Below are positions 23,772-31,819 of a stretch of DNA of 41,527 nt, piece after piece. Both the position numbers and the translations under genes were made by a program. The notes under the pieces were generated by a model. The model had not been told where the DNA came from. It ran no database searches and saw nothing but the letters and a program-made list of their open reading frames with translations. The DNA comes from Methylobacterium sp. E-005 (GTDB lineage: Bacteria; Pseudomonadota; Alphaproteobacteria; Rhizobiales; Beijerinckiaceae), in NCBI RefSeq assembly GCF_022829725.1, contig NZ_JAKSYG010000018.1, positions 1 to 41,527 of the forward strand, in the 5' to 3' direction. Position 1 is the stretch's first letter. The number at the start of each line of letters is the position of its first letter.

Positions 23772-24128
23772 ATGAAGATCACCCAGGCCTTCACCTTCGA
23801 GGCAGCCCACCGGCTGCCGAACGTGCCCGAGACCCACCGCTGCCACCGGATGCACGGGCATTCCTACCGGGTCGAGCTGACGGTCGCCGGCCCGGTCGAT
23901 CCGCAGACCGGCTGGGTGATCGACTTCTACGACATCGAAAGCATCTTCGGACCGCTGCTGGCCCGGCTCGACCACCATTGCCTCAACGAGATCGAGGGGC
24001 TGGAGAATCCGACCGCCGAGAACATCGCGGCCTGGATCTGGCATCGGTTGCGGCCGGACCTGCCGGGGCTCGCCCGCGTGCGGGTGGCCGAGACCCCGAT
24101 GTCCTGGGCGGAATACGATGGCGACTGA
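23772..24128 (+). CDS. queD: 6-carboxytetrahydropterin synthase QueD
   Basis: 118 aa from the ATG at 23772. Zinc ligands are H13 (FEAAHRL), H28 and H30 (HRMHGHSY), and the catalytic cysteine is C24 (THRCHRMHG). DHHCLNEI and [13 protein letters not shown] complete the QueD/PTPS-I pattern. It converts 7,8-dihydroneopterin triphosphate to 6-carboxytetrahydropterin in preQ0/queuosine synthesis. It overlaps queC by 11 bp, so they are one operon. queE is not present here. Confidence 0.94.
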   Translation: MKITQAFTFEAAHRLPNVPETHRCHRMHGHSYRVELTVAGPVDPQTGWVIDFYDIESIFGPLLARLDHHCLNEIEGLENPTAENIAAWIWHRLRPDLPGLARVRVAETPMSWAEYDGD

Positions 24129-24831
24129 GACAGCCGGCGATCGGTCGGCCCTGGTTCTGTTCTCCGGTGGGCAGGATTCGGCGACCTGTCTCGCCTGGGC
24201 CCTCGACCGGTTCGACCATGTCGAGACTTTGGGCTTCGATTACGGCCAGCGCCACCGGGTCGAGCTCGACCGCCGTGCGGCCCTGCGGGCAGGCACGACC
24301 CGCATCAATTCCGCCTGGGCGCCCCGCCTCGGCGAGGACCACACGGTCGCGCTCGACGCGCTCGGACAAATCTCCGAGACGGCGCTGACCCGGGAGGCGG
24401 CGATCGGCTACGAGGCCTCGGGCCTGCCCAACACCTTCGTGCCCGGCCGCAACATCGCGTTCCTGACCTTCGCGGCGGCGCTCGCCTACCGGCGGGGCCT
24501 CCGCCACGTGGTCGGCGGCATGTGCGAGACCGACTATTCCGGCTATCCCGATTGCCGCGACGACACCATCAAGGCGCTGCAGGTGGCGCTGAATCTCGGC
24601 ATGGAGCGCCGCTTCGTGCTGCACACGCCCCTGATGTGGCTCGACAAGGCGCAGACCTGGGAACTGGCCGAGACGCTCGGCGGGCGGGCGCTGGTCGACC
24701 TGATCGTCGAGGAGAGCCACACCTGCTACCTCGGCGAGCGCGGGCAGCGCCATGACTGGGGCTACGGCTGCGGCACCTGCCCGGCCTGCCGCCTGCGAGC
24801 GGACGGGTTCGCACGGTTCAGCGCGGCCTGA
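24118..24831 (+). CDS. queC: 7-cyano-7-deazaguanine synthase QueC
   Basis: 237 aa. The PP-loop ATPase motif is [12 protein letters not shown] (residues 14-24). [20 protein letters not shown] and [16 protein letters not shown] follow, and the C-terminal zinc site has cysteines in [21 protein letters not shown]. It turns 7-carboxy-7-deazaguanine into preQ0 using ATP and ammonia. It begins inside the 3' end of queD, and its own 3' end overlaps the convergent TetR gene by 14 bp. Confidence 0.95.
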   Translation: MATETAGDRSALVLFSGGQDSATCLAWALDRFDHVETLGFDYGQRHRVELDRRAALRAGTTRINSAWAPRLGEDHTVALDALGQISETALTREAAIGYEASGLPNTFVPGRNIAFLTFAAALAYRRGLRHVVGGMCETDYSGYPDCRDDTIKALQVALNLGMERRFVLHTPLMWLDKAQTWELAETLGGRALVDLIVEESHTCYLGERGQRHDWGYGCGTCPACRLRADGFARFSAA

Positions 24832-25384
24832 GCCCGTCGACCAGCACCGCCAGAGTCCCGCGGAAGGCGTCCGGGCTCGCGAACAGGCGCTCCATCAGCA
24901 GCGCCCCCTCCAGGGTGGCGATGACGTAGCGGGCGAGCGCCGCCGGATCTGTCCCGGCGCGGACGCTGCCATCTGCCTGGCCCGCGCGCAGGACCGCCTC
25001 CAGCCACGCGAGGTGATCCGCGAAGAAGGCCGCGATGGCCCGGCGCAGACGTTCGGGCAGCGCCTCGCCCTCGATGGCCAGCGCCGCGCAGAGGCAGCCG
25101 AGCCCCTGCTCGACGCCGCCCAGATAGAGTTGACCATAGGCCTCGATCCGCCCCGGCCCGTCCGCCACCTCCGTCCGGATCGCCTCCAGGGCGGCGGCGT
25201 AGCGGGCCGCATAGGCCGCCACTAGGGCGGCGCCGAGATCCACCTTGCTGGGGAAATGGTGGTGGATGCTCGCCTTGCGAATCCCCACCGCGGCCGCGAG
25301 GTCGGCATAACTGAAGCCGGCATAGCCCCGCCCCCGCACAAGCGTTTCGGCCTGGATCAGCAGTTCGGCGCGGGTGTCCCTCAT
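24818..25384 (-). CDS. TetR family transcriptional regulator
   Basis: 188 aa from the ATG at 25384 (GAGG 6 nt upstream). The helix-turn-helix is [20 protein letters not shown] (about residues 23-42), the classical TetR N-terminal DNA-binding unit. The C-terminal domain begins with [19 protein letters not shown] and has [15 protein letters not shown], as in TetR_C regulators related to AcuR/YxaF. It is divergent from the metallo-hydrolase/SoxYZ-like/CxxxCW genes, with an inverted repeat over the likely -10 box (25469-25488), so it probably represses that operon and possibly itself. Ligand unknown. Confidence 0.92.
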   Translation of the reverse strand: MRDTRAELLIQAETLVRGRGYAGFSYADLAAAVGIRKASIHHHFPSKVDLGAALVAAYAARYAAALEAIRTEVADGPGRIEAYGQLYLGGVEQGLGCLCAALAIEGEALPERLRRAIAAFFADHLAWLEAVLRAGQADGSVRAGTDPAALARYVIATLEGALLMERLFASPDAFRGTLAVLVDGLRPR

Positions 25385-25453
25385 CGCGGCCTCATCCGGG
25401 GCGCGGCTCACGCGAACGTGCAGCCCGTACCCATACCTCACCCTGTCTGCCAC

Positions 25454-25482
25454 TTGACGGGTCGAAAATCTACCTACCTAAT
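25454..25482 (+). promoter_or_regulatory. sigma-70-type promoter for the quinoprotein relay operon
   Basis: TTGACG (25454-25459) is followed after 17 nt by CCTAAT (25477-25482). The -10 part is inside the inverted repeat at 25469-25488, a layout suited to TetR repression. Confidence 0.5.
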
Positions 25483-25488
25483 GGTAGA
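25469..25488. promoter_or_regulatory. TetR operator candidate
   Basis: TCTACC (25469-25474), 8 nt, GGTAGA (25483-25488): a perfect inverted repeat in the divergent intergenic region between the TetR gene and the metallo-hydrolase gene. ACCTACC/GGTAG-type sites are common for TetR proteins of this kind. Confidence 0.6.
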
Positions 25489-25511
25489 CAAGAACAACAG
25501 GAGGATCGGGC

Positions 25512-26480
25512 ATGACGGCTCCCGCCGTCCATCCCAGGGCGTTCCCAGGAGGCCGCGCGCTGTCGCGGCGCAGCGCCCTGTTCGGCGGCCTGTGCCTGTG
25601 CTGCCTGCCGACCCTCGGCCGCGCGGCGGAGTCCTTCACGATGGCGGAGGTCGGCCCCGGCATCTTCGTGCGCAAGGGCCTGATTGCTGACGCCACGCCC
25701 GAGAATGCCGACGCCATCGCCAATATCGGCTTCATCGTCGGTCAGAACGGCGTGCTGGTGACGGAATCCGGCGGCAGCCTCGCCGATGGCCAGTGGCTGC
25801 GCGCCGAGATCGTTGAGCGCACGCAGAAGCCGATCACCCATGTGGTCCTGACCCATGTCCATCCGGATCACGTCTTCGGGGCCGGCGCCTTCGTGCAGGA
25901 CAAGCCGGTCTTCATCGGCCATGCCAAGCTCACCGAGGCGCTCTCCGCGCGGGGCGAGTTCTACCGCAAGCGCCTGATCGACCTGCTGGGCGAGGACCGC
26001 ACCGGACCGGTGGTCTACCCGACGATGACGGTGGCCGACACGGCCGAGATCGATCTTGGCGACCGCCGCCTGACCTTCACGGCGCATGGGCCGGCCCATA
26101 CCACCTCGGACCTGTCGATGATCGATTCGGGCAGCGGCCTGCTGTTCCCCGCCGACCTGCTGTTCGTGAACCGGATCCCGTCCCTCGACGGGAGCCTGAA
26201 GGGCTGGCTCACGGAGGTCGAGCGCCTGAAGGCCATGGGCCCCACGCGCGCCGTACCGGGCCACGGTCCGGTCGTGGTGGATCTCGCCCCGGCGCTCGCC
26301 GACCTCACCGGCTACCTGACGACGCTCCGCGACGGCACCCGGGCGGCGATCGCCAAGGATGTCTCCATCGAGAAGGCGGTCGATACCGTCGCGCGGGATC
26401 AGCGGGACAAGTGGGCCCTGTTCGACACCTATAATGGCCGCAACGTCACCGTGGCCTATCAGGAACTCGAGTGGGAATAA
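25512..26480 (+). CDS. quinoprotein relay system zinc metallo-hydrolase (MBL fold)
   Basis: 322 aa. The N terminus has a Tat-like signal (SRRSALFGGLCLCCLPTLG) ending near GRAAE. The metallo-beta-lactamase fold has its metal motif THVHPDH (H115, H117, D119, H120), then HGPAHTTSDL and PGHGPVVVD. The sequence and its two downstream partners match the set called quinoprotein relay system metallohydrolase (TIGR04559-like as I recall it). The family is computationally linked to PQQ-dependent dehydrogenases; the substrate is not known, and persulfide or glutathione-thioester hydrolysis is conceivable. Start set by GGAGG... (AGGAGG at 25499-25504) 7 nt upstream. Confidence 0.85.
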   Translation: MTAPAVHPRAFPGGRALSRRSALFGGLCLCCLPTLGRAAESFTMAEVGPGIFVRKGLIADATPENADAIANIGFIVGQNGVLVTESGGSLADGQWLRAEIVERTQKPITHVVLTHVHPDHVFGAGAFVQDKPVFIGHAKLTEALSARGEFYRKRLIDLLGEDRTGPVVYPTMTVADTAEIDLGDRRLTFTAHGPAHTTSDLSMIDSGSGLLFPADLLFVNRIPSLDGSLKGWLTEVERLKAMGPTRAVPGHGPVVVDLAPALADLTGYLTTLRDGTRAAIAKDVSIEKAVDTVARDQRDKWALFDTYNGRNVTVAYQELEWE

Positions 26481-26498
26481 TTTTTTTGAAGTCCCCAT

Positions 26499-26510
26499 AT
26501 TTGATACAAT
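26499..26510. promoter_or_regulatory. near-match to the GntR operator sequence (weak)
   Basis: ATTTGATACAAT differs from the GntR site at 21807 by a single base. It lies 13 bp before the SoxYZ-like gene, next to its ribosome site CGGGAGG. It may be chance in a locally AT-rich spacer. Confidence 0.2.
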
Positions 26511-26523
26511 CGGGAGGCACGCC

Positions 26524-27351
26524 ATGACGTTCAGGATCGGACAGACACTTTCCAGCCTCGCCCTCGGCCTCGCCGTGGCGACGACGGCGCTCACCCCCGT
26601 GGCCTGGGCAGCCGGCGCCTCCGATACCGATCAGGAGCGGGCCGCCCGCTGGCAGGAGATCGCCAAGTCGATTTTCGGCGACCGCCAGATCGCGCAGACC
26701 GACAGCCTCGTGAAGATCGACGCTCCGGCGCGCGCCCTCGACGCCGCACTGGTGCCGATCACCCTGACCATGCCCAATGACGGGCAGATCAAGGCGGTCT
26801 CGCTGATCATCGACGACAATCCGGCGCCCTACGCGGCCAAGTTCGAGTTCGGCCCGGCCGCCGACCCGGCGGAGCTGAAGCTGCGCGTGCGGGTCAACAA
26901 CTACACCGACATGCACGCCGTGGTGGAGACGCAGGACGGCAAGCTCTACGAGGCCAAGCAGTTCGTGAAGGCGTCCGGCGGCTGCTCGGCCCCGATGGGC
27001 ATGAGCGACGAGGAGGCCATGAAGGGCATGGGCGACATGCGCATGAAGTTCGCCGAGACGGGCGCCGGCAAGCCGGTCGAGGCGACGCTGATGGTCCGCC
27101 ACCCGAACTTTTCTGGCATGCAGATGAACCAAGTGAGCCGCGAATACACGCCGGCGCGCTACATCGACAAGCTCACCGTCTCGGCCGGCGACCAGAAGGT
27201 CTTCACCCTGACGGGCGACATCTCGATCGCCTCCAACCCGGTGATCAACTTCGCTTTCAAGCCGGACGGCAAGCCGATCCAGGTGGCGGCCTCCGACAAC
27301 CAGGGCGGCCACTGGCAGCACAGCTTCAATCCGCCGGCGCCGACGAACTGA
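26524..27351 (+). CDS. quinoprotein dehydrogenase-associated SoxYZ-like carrier protein
   Basis: 275 aa. Signal peptide to about residue 30 (TTALTPVAWA-A). A SoxY-like domain (about 40-155) ends in KASGGCSAPMG; C154 would be the sulfur-carrying cysteine equivalent to the GGCGG tail of SoxY. A SoxZ-like domain (about 175-275) has VEATLMVRHPNFSGMQMN and PVINFAFKPDG. The fused YZ carrier is the TIGR04557-type protein found beside PQQ-dependent alcohol dehydrogenases rather than in thiosulfate oxidation operons; no soxA/B/X is here. It likely carries a thiol-linked intermediate in the periplasm between the metallo-hydrolase and the CxxxCW protein. Spaced 43 bp from the hydrolase gene. Confidence 0.88.
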   Translation: MTFRIGQTLSSLALGLAVATTALTPVAWAAGASDTDQERAARWQEIAKSIFGDRQIAQTDSLVKIDAPARALDAALVPITLTMPNDGQIKAVSLIIDDNPAPYAAKFEFGPAADPAELKLRVRVNNYTDMHAVVETQDGKLYEAKQFVKASGGCSAPMGMSDEEAMKGMGDMRMKFAETGAGKPVEATLMVRHPNFSGMQMNQVSREYTPARYIDKLTVSAGDQKVFTLTGDISIASNPVINFAFKPDGKPIQVAASDNQGGHWQHSFNPPAPTN

Positions 27352-27369
27352 GCGATGGGTCAGGGACGC

Positions 27370-27951
27370 ATGATCGGTCGGATCGCGGCGGCGCTGACCG
27401 CCCTCTGCTGCCTCGCCGCGGCCCCGGCCGATTCGCCCGTCAACGTGCCCGAGCCGGAGGGGCTCTACGCGGGGCCGCCGCATGGCTACACGCCGCCGAC
27501 CCTGAAGGGCGCCGCGGTGGTGGATGCCGATGCCCTCGCCGCCCTGATGGCGGGGCCGGACAAGCCGGTGCTGATCGACGTGGCGGCTCCCGACCGCAAG
27601 CCGTCGAACTTCCCGGCCGGACGCCTGTGGCTGCCGGTGCATCCCTCGATCCCCGGGGCGGTCTGGATGCCGGAGGCCGGGGCCGAGCCCCTGGCGCCGG
27701 AGCGCGAGGCGCTGTTCTACGAACGCGTCGCCGAGCTGACCGGAGGCGACAAGGCCAAGCCCATCGTGGTGTTCTGCCACGTCGAGTGCTGGGGCAGCTG
27801 GAACGCCGCCAAGCGGCTGGCTCGCAAGGGCTATACCGGCATCCGCTGGTTCCCCGAGGGCGTCGAGGGCTGGCAGGAGAAGCACGAGACGACGAATCTG
27901 CGCGTCGACCCCGCCTGGAAGGCAGCGAGCGAAAAGCAGGCGGGCCGCTGA
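27370..27951 (+). CDS. PQQ-dependent catabolism-associated CxxxCW motif protein (rhodanese-like)
   Basis: 193 aa from the ATG at 27370, preferred because AGGGA is 4 nt upstream; an in-frame ATG at 27355 has none. Signal peptide to about residue 20. A rhodanese-like fold follows with KPVLIDVAAP and the motif VFCHVECWGSWNAAKR (C136, C140, W141) that names the family (TIGR03865-like). The long form FPEGVEGWQEKHETTNLRV closes the domain. It probably transfers or releases sulfane sulfur from the SoxYZ-like carrier. Last gene of the three-gene TetR-controlled set. Confidence 0.85.
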   Translation: MIGRIAAALTALCCLAAAPADSPVNVPEPEGLYAGPPHGYTPPTLKGAAVVDADALAALMAGPDKPVLIDVAAPDRKPSNFPAGRLWLPVHPSIPGAVWMPEAGAEPLAPEREALFYERVAELTGGDKAKPIVVFCHVECWGSWNAAKRLARKGYTGIRWFPEGVEGWQEKHETTNLRVDPAWKAASEKQAGR

Positions 27952-28015
27952 CCCGCGGCGCCCGGCGGTGTAAGAGGGGGAGGGAGACGCGCGGACACCA
28001 AAAGGGATCTGAACC

Positions 28016-28834
28016 ATGTCGCAGGTCGTGCAGTCGCGCCGGCTCCGGGCGATCGATATCGGCAAGCGCAAGGCCGAGGGGCGCAAGATTATCGCGCTCA
28101 CCGCCTACCACGCCCACACCGCCGGCATCGTCGATCCCTATTGCGACTTCATCCTCGTGGGCGATTCCCTCGGCATGGTCATGCACGGGATGGAATCGAC
28201 GATTCCCGTCACCCTGGAAATGATGATCCTCCAGGCGCAGGCGGTGATCCGGGGCACGCAGAAGGCGCTCGTCGTGGTCGACATGCCGTTCGGCTCCTAC
28301 GAGGCGAGCAAGGAGCAGGCCTTCCTCAACGCCGCCCGGGTGCTGAAGGAGAGCGGCGCCGGCGCGATCAAGATGGAGGGCGGCGCGCATTTCGCCGAGA
28401 CGGTGGCGTTCCTCGTCCAGCGCGGCGTGCCGGTGATGGGCCATATCGGGCTCACCCCGCAGGCGGTGAACACGATGGGCGGGTTCAAGGTGCAGGGCCG
28501 CGCCCCCGATGACGAGCGCCGCCTGCTGGAGGATGCCCGCGCGATCTCCGAGGCCGGGGCCTTCGCGATCGTGCTGGAGGGCATCGTCGAGCCGGTGGCC
28601 CGGGCGATCGCGACCTCGCCGCGGGTGAGCGCAGCGACGATCGGCATCGGCGCCTCGGCGGTCTGCGACGGGCAGATCCTGGTTCTGGAGGACATGCTCG
28701 GCCTGTCCGAACGCACGCCGAAATTCGTGCGGCAGTTCGGCAGCCTGCGGAGCCATATCGAGGAGGCCGTGAAGGCCTATGCCGAGGAAGTCCAGGCCGG
28801 GCGGTTCCCGGCCGCGGACCACACCTACGGTTAG
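28016..28834 (+). CDS. panB: 3-methyl-2-oxobutanoate hydroxymethyltransferase
   Basis: 272 aa, usual PanB length. [29 protein letters not shown] carries the metal-binding Asp residues, followed by [15 protein letters not shown] and [14 protein letters not shown], all PanB landmarks. It adds the hydroxymethyl group of 5,10-methylene-tetrahydrofolate to ketoisovalerate, the first committed step to pantothenate. The ATG at 28016 has AAAGGGA upstream. panC is not adjacent. Its 3' end faces a convergent gene only 6 bp away. Confidence 0.95.
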   Translation: MSQVVQSRRLRAIDIGKRKAEGRKIIALTAYHAHTAGIVDPYCDFILVGDSLGMVMHGMESTIPVTLEMMILQAQAVIRGTQKALVVVDMPFGSYEASKEQAFLNAARVLKESGAGAIKMEGGAHFAETVAFLVQRGVPVMGHIGLTPQAVNTMGGFKVQGRAPDDERRLLEDARAISEAGAFAIVLEGIVEPVARAIATSPRVSAATIGIGASAVCDGQILVLEDMLGLSERTPKFVRQFGSLRSHIEEAVKAYAEEVQAGRFPAADHTYG

Positions 28835-28840
28835 GCCCAC

Positions 28841-29395
28841 TCAGCCCAGCGGCCGGGCCGGGTTGCCGACGACGGTCGCCCCCGCCGGCACGTCGCGGGT
28901 GACGACCGCGCCCGCGCCGATGATGGCATCGTCACCCACCGTGACGCCGGGCAGGATCAGCGCGCCGCCGCCGATCCAGACATTCGCCCCGACCGTGATG
29001 GGCCGGCCGGATTCGACGCCCGCCCGCCGCAACTCCGGATCGCGCGGATGGTCGGCGGTCAGGAACTGCACCCCGGGGCCGACCTGGGTAAGGGTGCCGA
29101 TCGACACGGGGGCGACGTCGAGGATCACGCAGTTGAAGTTGAGGAACACCCCGTCGCCGACCGCGATGTGCTGGCCGTAATCGCAGAAGAACGGCGGCCG
29201 GATCACCGCGCCCGCGCCGACATGGCCGAGGAGTTCGCGCAGGAGGACACGCCGCTCGTCGGGGGAGGCGGCCAGGGTGGCGTTGTAGCGGACCATCCAG
29301 GCGCGGGCACGCCGCGCATCGGCGGCGAGTTCCGGGTCGCCGGGCCGGTAGGGCTCGCCGGACAGCATCTTTTGCTTCTCAGTCTTGGCTGTCAT
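28841..29395 (-). CDS. maltose/galactoside O-acetyltransferase-like hexapeptide protein
   Basis: 184 aa from the ATG at 29395. The N-terminal Mac cap (EKQKMLSGEPYRPGDPEL...RAWMVRYN) is followed by left-handed beta-helix hexapeptide repeats: FFCDYGQHIAVGDGVFLNFN, the catalytic His in LTADHPRD, and VWIGGGALILPGVTVGDDAII. This is the Maa/LacA/NodL family that acetylates sugars with acetyl-CoA. The actual sugar is unknown. Confidence 0.9.
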   Translation of the reverse strand: MTAKTEKQKMLSGEPYRPGDPELAADARRARAWMVRYNATLAASPDERRVLLRELLGHVGAGAVIRPPFFCDYGQHIAVGDGVFLNFNCVILDVAPVSIGTLTQVGPGVQFLTADHPRDPELRRAGVESGRPITVGANVWIGGGALILPGVTVGDDAIIGAGAVVTRDVPAGATVVGNPARPLG

Positions 29396-29534
29396 GCGGT
29401 CGATGTCCTGCGTGGGTCCCGGACAGGATGGGATGCGGGTCGGCGAGGGGCTCCAATGCGGGCAGGCTCCACCCCCACCCCGGCCGTCCCTCACGGGATG
29501 ATCACCCGCGAAGCGGGCACAGCAATGCGGGGGC

Positions 29535-31235
29535 TCACGGAAGCCGGTCGGCTTCGGCGTGGGCTGCGGGACGCGCCATCGTCGCCGGTTGAAGCGTTCC
29601 GCGATAGGCGACGATCAGCCCGACGAGCGGCGCTTGGATCGTGATGTCGAAGGCGAACGCCCCGTCTCTCTCGGTCTCGAAGCACGCGCCTGTCGGCAGC
29701 AGATATCGCGGCATCGGAACTTTCAAAATGGACCATCGCCTGGGTACGAACAGGAGGCGCGGCCCGTCTCGAACGAGGGCGACCGCGAAGACGGCGAGGC
29801 CGAACCGCTCGATCAACAGGTAGCGATCCCGGCCCGTGCCGGCCGATTGAAGCGACGCGAAGGTCTTCCCGCCGATGGTCCGGGTCCACCGCTCGCCCCC
29901 GGGCACCGGAGCGAACGTGACCGTCGCGGGAACATCCTCGGCCGCGTCCGGAAATCCGAGCCGCGCACACAGGAGCCGCGCGATGGGCCCGCGCCCGCGC
30001 CGGACCGTCGCCGAGCCGGTCCAGCGCCGGGGGCCGGACCCCGCGTGAAGCTCGCGGACACGCGCGGGCAGCGCGTCGAAGGCCGAGCCGAGAATAGCGC
30101 GATAGATCGTCCCGCTATCATCCTCGTCCCGGAAACCGAAGACGATCGCCCGGCGGGCGAACAGCGCCTCGTAATCGTCCAGTTCCAGGGCGCGGACCGC
30201 CGATCGGGCACCGGTGACGGGCCGCTCGCCGCGCAGCATCTTCCGGATCAGCGCCTCGATCGCCATCGACGGGATCAGCGGACCGTCGTCGCCCTCGGCC
30301 AGGAGATGCCAGCTGCGCACGACATCCCGGTTTCCGCAGCGCCCGCGGACGGACACGACCATGCCTCCGCGATGCTCGCCGTACCGCAGCCGGTTCAGCA
30401 CCGCGTAGAACAGTCGCGAGAACGGCGTCAGGGCGGGCAGCCGGAACCGCGCCCGGGCCTTGGCCAGGAGGTTGAGCACCCGGTGCAGAGACTCGGGTAC
30501 CGGTCCGGCGCCCATCCAGATGTCGGTCATCGCGGGGTGCTCGGGCGGAAGAACCAGCAGGTCCGGCACGTCGACCAGGGAGAAGCGCAGGTTTCGCAGG
30601 GGCAGACGCCCCGGCACCGCGACCGTGAATCGCCGGCTCTCGGTCAGGCCCCTCGCCTCGAACGGCCGCCCGCCGCGCCGCAACTTGACCGGACCGCCGG
30701 CATATCCGACCACCGCACGCATGACGTTGAGGCCGATCCCGGCATAGGGCGAGGGGGCGATGCCGCCCTCGACGGCGTGGATCTCCATACCCGACGCCAT
30801 CCTGCGCAGAACGGCCGCGGTCAGCACGGGAAAGCTGCTGACGCCGGAGAGGACCACGACGCCGGCGGCCTTCGCCGCCGCGTCGAACGTGGACACCCCG
30901 AAGACGAAATCCGCCCCGTCGGCGAAGTCGAGATAATCGACGCCCGCCGCGATACAGCACGCGATCACGCGGTACGGATCGGCGCCGTAATCCTGAAACG
31001 GACCGGAGGCGTCCACGACGAGGTTCGGTCTTTGCGCGCGAAGGGCCTCCCCGATATCCGCACGGTCGAGGGCGAGGGGCTCGACCAGCGTCCTGCCGCG
31101 ATGCTGCGCACAGAACGCCTGTGCCCGCTCCAGGCTGCGCCCGCAGATGACAAGATGGAGACCCGGGACATCGTGCAGAAGCTGAACGAGCCTGCCGCCG
31201 AAGACCCCATAGCCCCCCAGGATCAGGACCTTCAT
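29535..31235 (-). CDS. saccharopine dehydrogenase-like NAD(P)-binding protein fused to DUF4166
   Basis: 566 aa. The N terminus KVLILGGYGVFGGRLVQLL is a Rossmann nucleotide site, and the first roughly 350 residues follow the saccharopine dehydrogenase NADP-binding family (DASGPFQDYG, CCIAAGVDYLDFADGADFV). The C-terminal roughly 190 residues (from about 390, after LDDYEALFARRAIV) correspond to DUF4166, with GPIARLLCARLGFP and VTFAPVPGGERWTRTIGG. The reaction is unknown; such fusions often neighbour DCC-family thiol proteins, as here 49 bp upstream. Confidence 0.85.
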   Translation of the reverse strand: MKVLILGGYGVFGGRLVQLLHDVPGLHLVICGRSLERAQAFCAQHRGRTLVEPLALDRADIGEALRAQRPNLVVDASGPFQDYGADPYRVIACCIAAGVDYLDFADGADFVFGVSTFDAAAKAAGVVVLSGVSSFPVLTAAVLRRMASGMEIHAVEGGIAPSPYAGIGLNVMRAVVGYAGGPVKLRRGGRPFEARGLTESRRFTVAVPGRLPLRNLRFSLVDVPDLLVLPPEHPAMTDIWMGAGPVPESLHRVLNLLAKARARFRLPALTPFSRLFYAVLNRLRYGEHRGGMVVSVRGRCGNRDVVRSWHLLAEGDDGPLIPSMAIEALIRKMLRGERPVTGARSAVRALELDDYEALFARRAIVFGFRDEDDSGTIYRAILGSAFDALPARVRELHAGSGPRRWTGSATVRRGRGPIARLLCARLGFPDAAEDVPATVTFAPVPGGERWTRTIGGKTFASLQSAGTGRDRYLLIERFGLAVFAVALVRDGPRLLFVPRRWSILKVPMPRYLLPTGACFETERDGAFAFDITIQAPLVGLIVAYRGTLQPATMARPAAHAEADRLP

Positions 31236-31284
31236 CGATCGGCGTTCCCGTCAGGAGGAGTTCAGGATCGTACGATCGATTGCC

Positions 31285-31710
31285 TCACAGGATCCGATCG
31301 CGGTACCGATCGGGGGCGATCCAGCAGGTGTCACGTCGGCCGAACCAGCGGTAGCGGTTTCGCGCGATGAACCGGTAGACGCGATCCCGCAGCCAAGCCG
31401 GGACGATCCGGAAGATCCGCGCCAGCCTCCAGGGATACCCGAGCGTCTCGTAGATGCTGATGACCGCATCACTGTCCTGGCGAATCCGATCGCCCTCCAC
31501 CACCAGCAGGCTTACCGGATCCTCGGGATCCATGCCGTGCCTGCGATAGAGGGATTGGCCGATCGCGCTCTGCATGGAGGCGAGGCGAAATCGCGCCGCG
31601 CGATCGCGCGTCAGGATGAACTGGGCGTTGGCCGAGCACAGCACGCATTCGGCGTCGAACAGGACGATGGGACCAGCGGGATCCGCTGCCGAGCAGGCTC
31701 TCGTCGTCAT
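31285..31710 (-). CDS. DCC family thiol-disulfide oxidoreductase (DUF393)
   Basis: 141 aa. The defining motif is LFDAECVLCSANAQF: D19-x-x-C22-x-x-C25, predicted to be a redox-active pair in a thioredoxin-like fold. SLLVVEGDRIRQDSDAVI and FIARNRYRWFGRRDTC follow the usual DUF393 layout. It is co-directional with the DUF4166 gene 49 bp downstream and probably transcribed with it. The partner of its disulfide chemistry is unknown. Confidence 0.88.
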   Translation of the reverse strand: MTTRACSAADPAGPIVLFDAECVLCSANAQFILTRDRAARFRLASMQSAIGQSLYRRHGMDPEDPVSLLVVEGDRIRQDSDAVISIYETLGYPWRLARIFRIVPAWLRDRVYRFIARNRYRWFGRRDTCWIAPDRYRDRIL

Positions 31711-31819
31711 GCAGACAGTCTAACCGATGGGGTTGCCGGAGGAGAAGCTTGCTCACCGCCGCACGCGTTCGTCGCATGCCGGCAGACGTCACGGGCTCAC
31801 GCCTCGGAGCCCCACCCCA

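Noticed and set aside
24818..24831. Overlap of queC and the TetR gene as a sign of a misplaced stop
   Set aside because: Both C termini are in the expected family length; a 14-bp convergent overlap is normal.
29504..29516. CCCGC/GCGGG hairpin after the DUF4166 gene as a terminator
   Set aside because: Only 5-bp arms and no U-tract; too weak to list.
29559..31370. 603-codon plus-strand frame opposite the DUF4166 gene
   Set aside because: Low-complexity composition; the minus-strand frame has clear family motifs.
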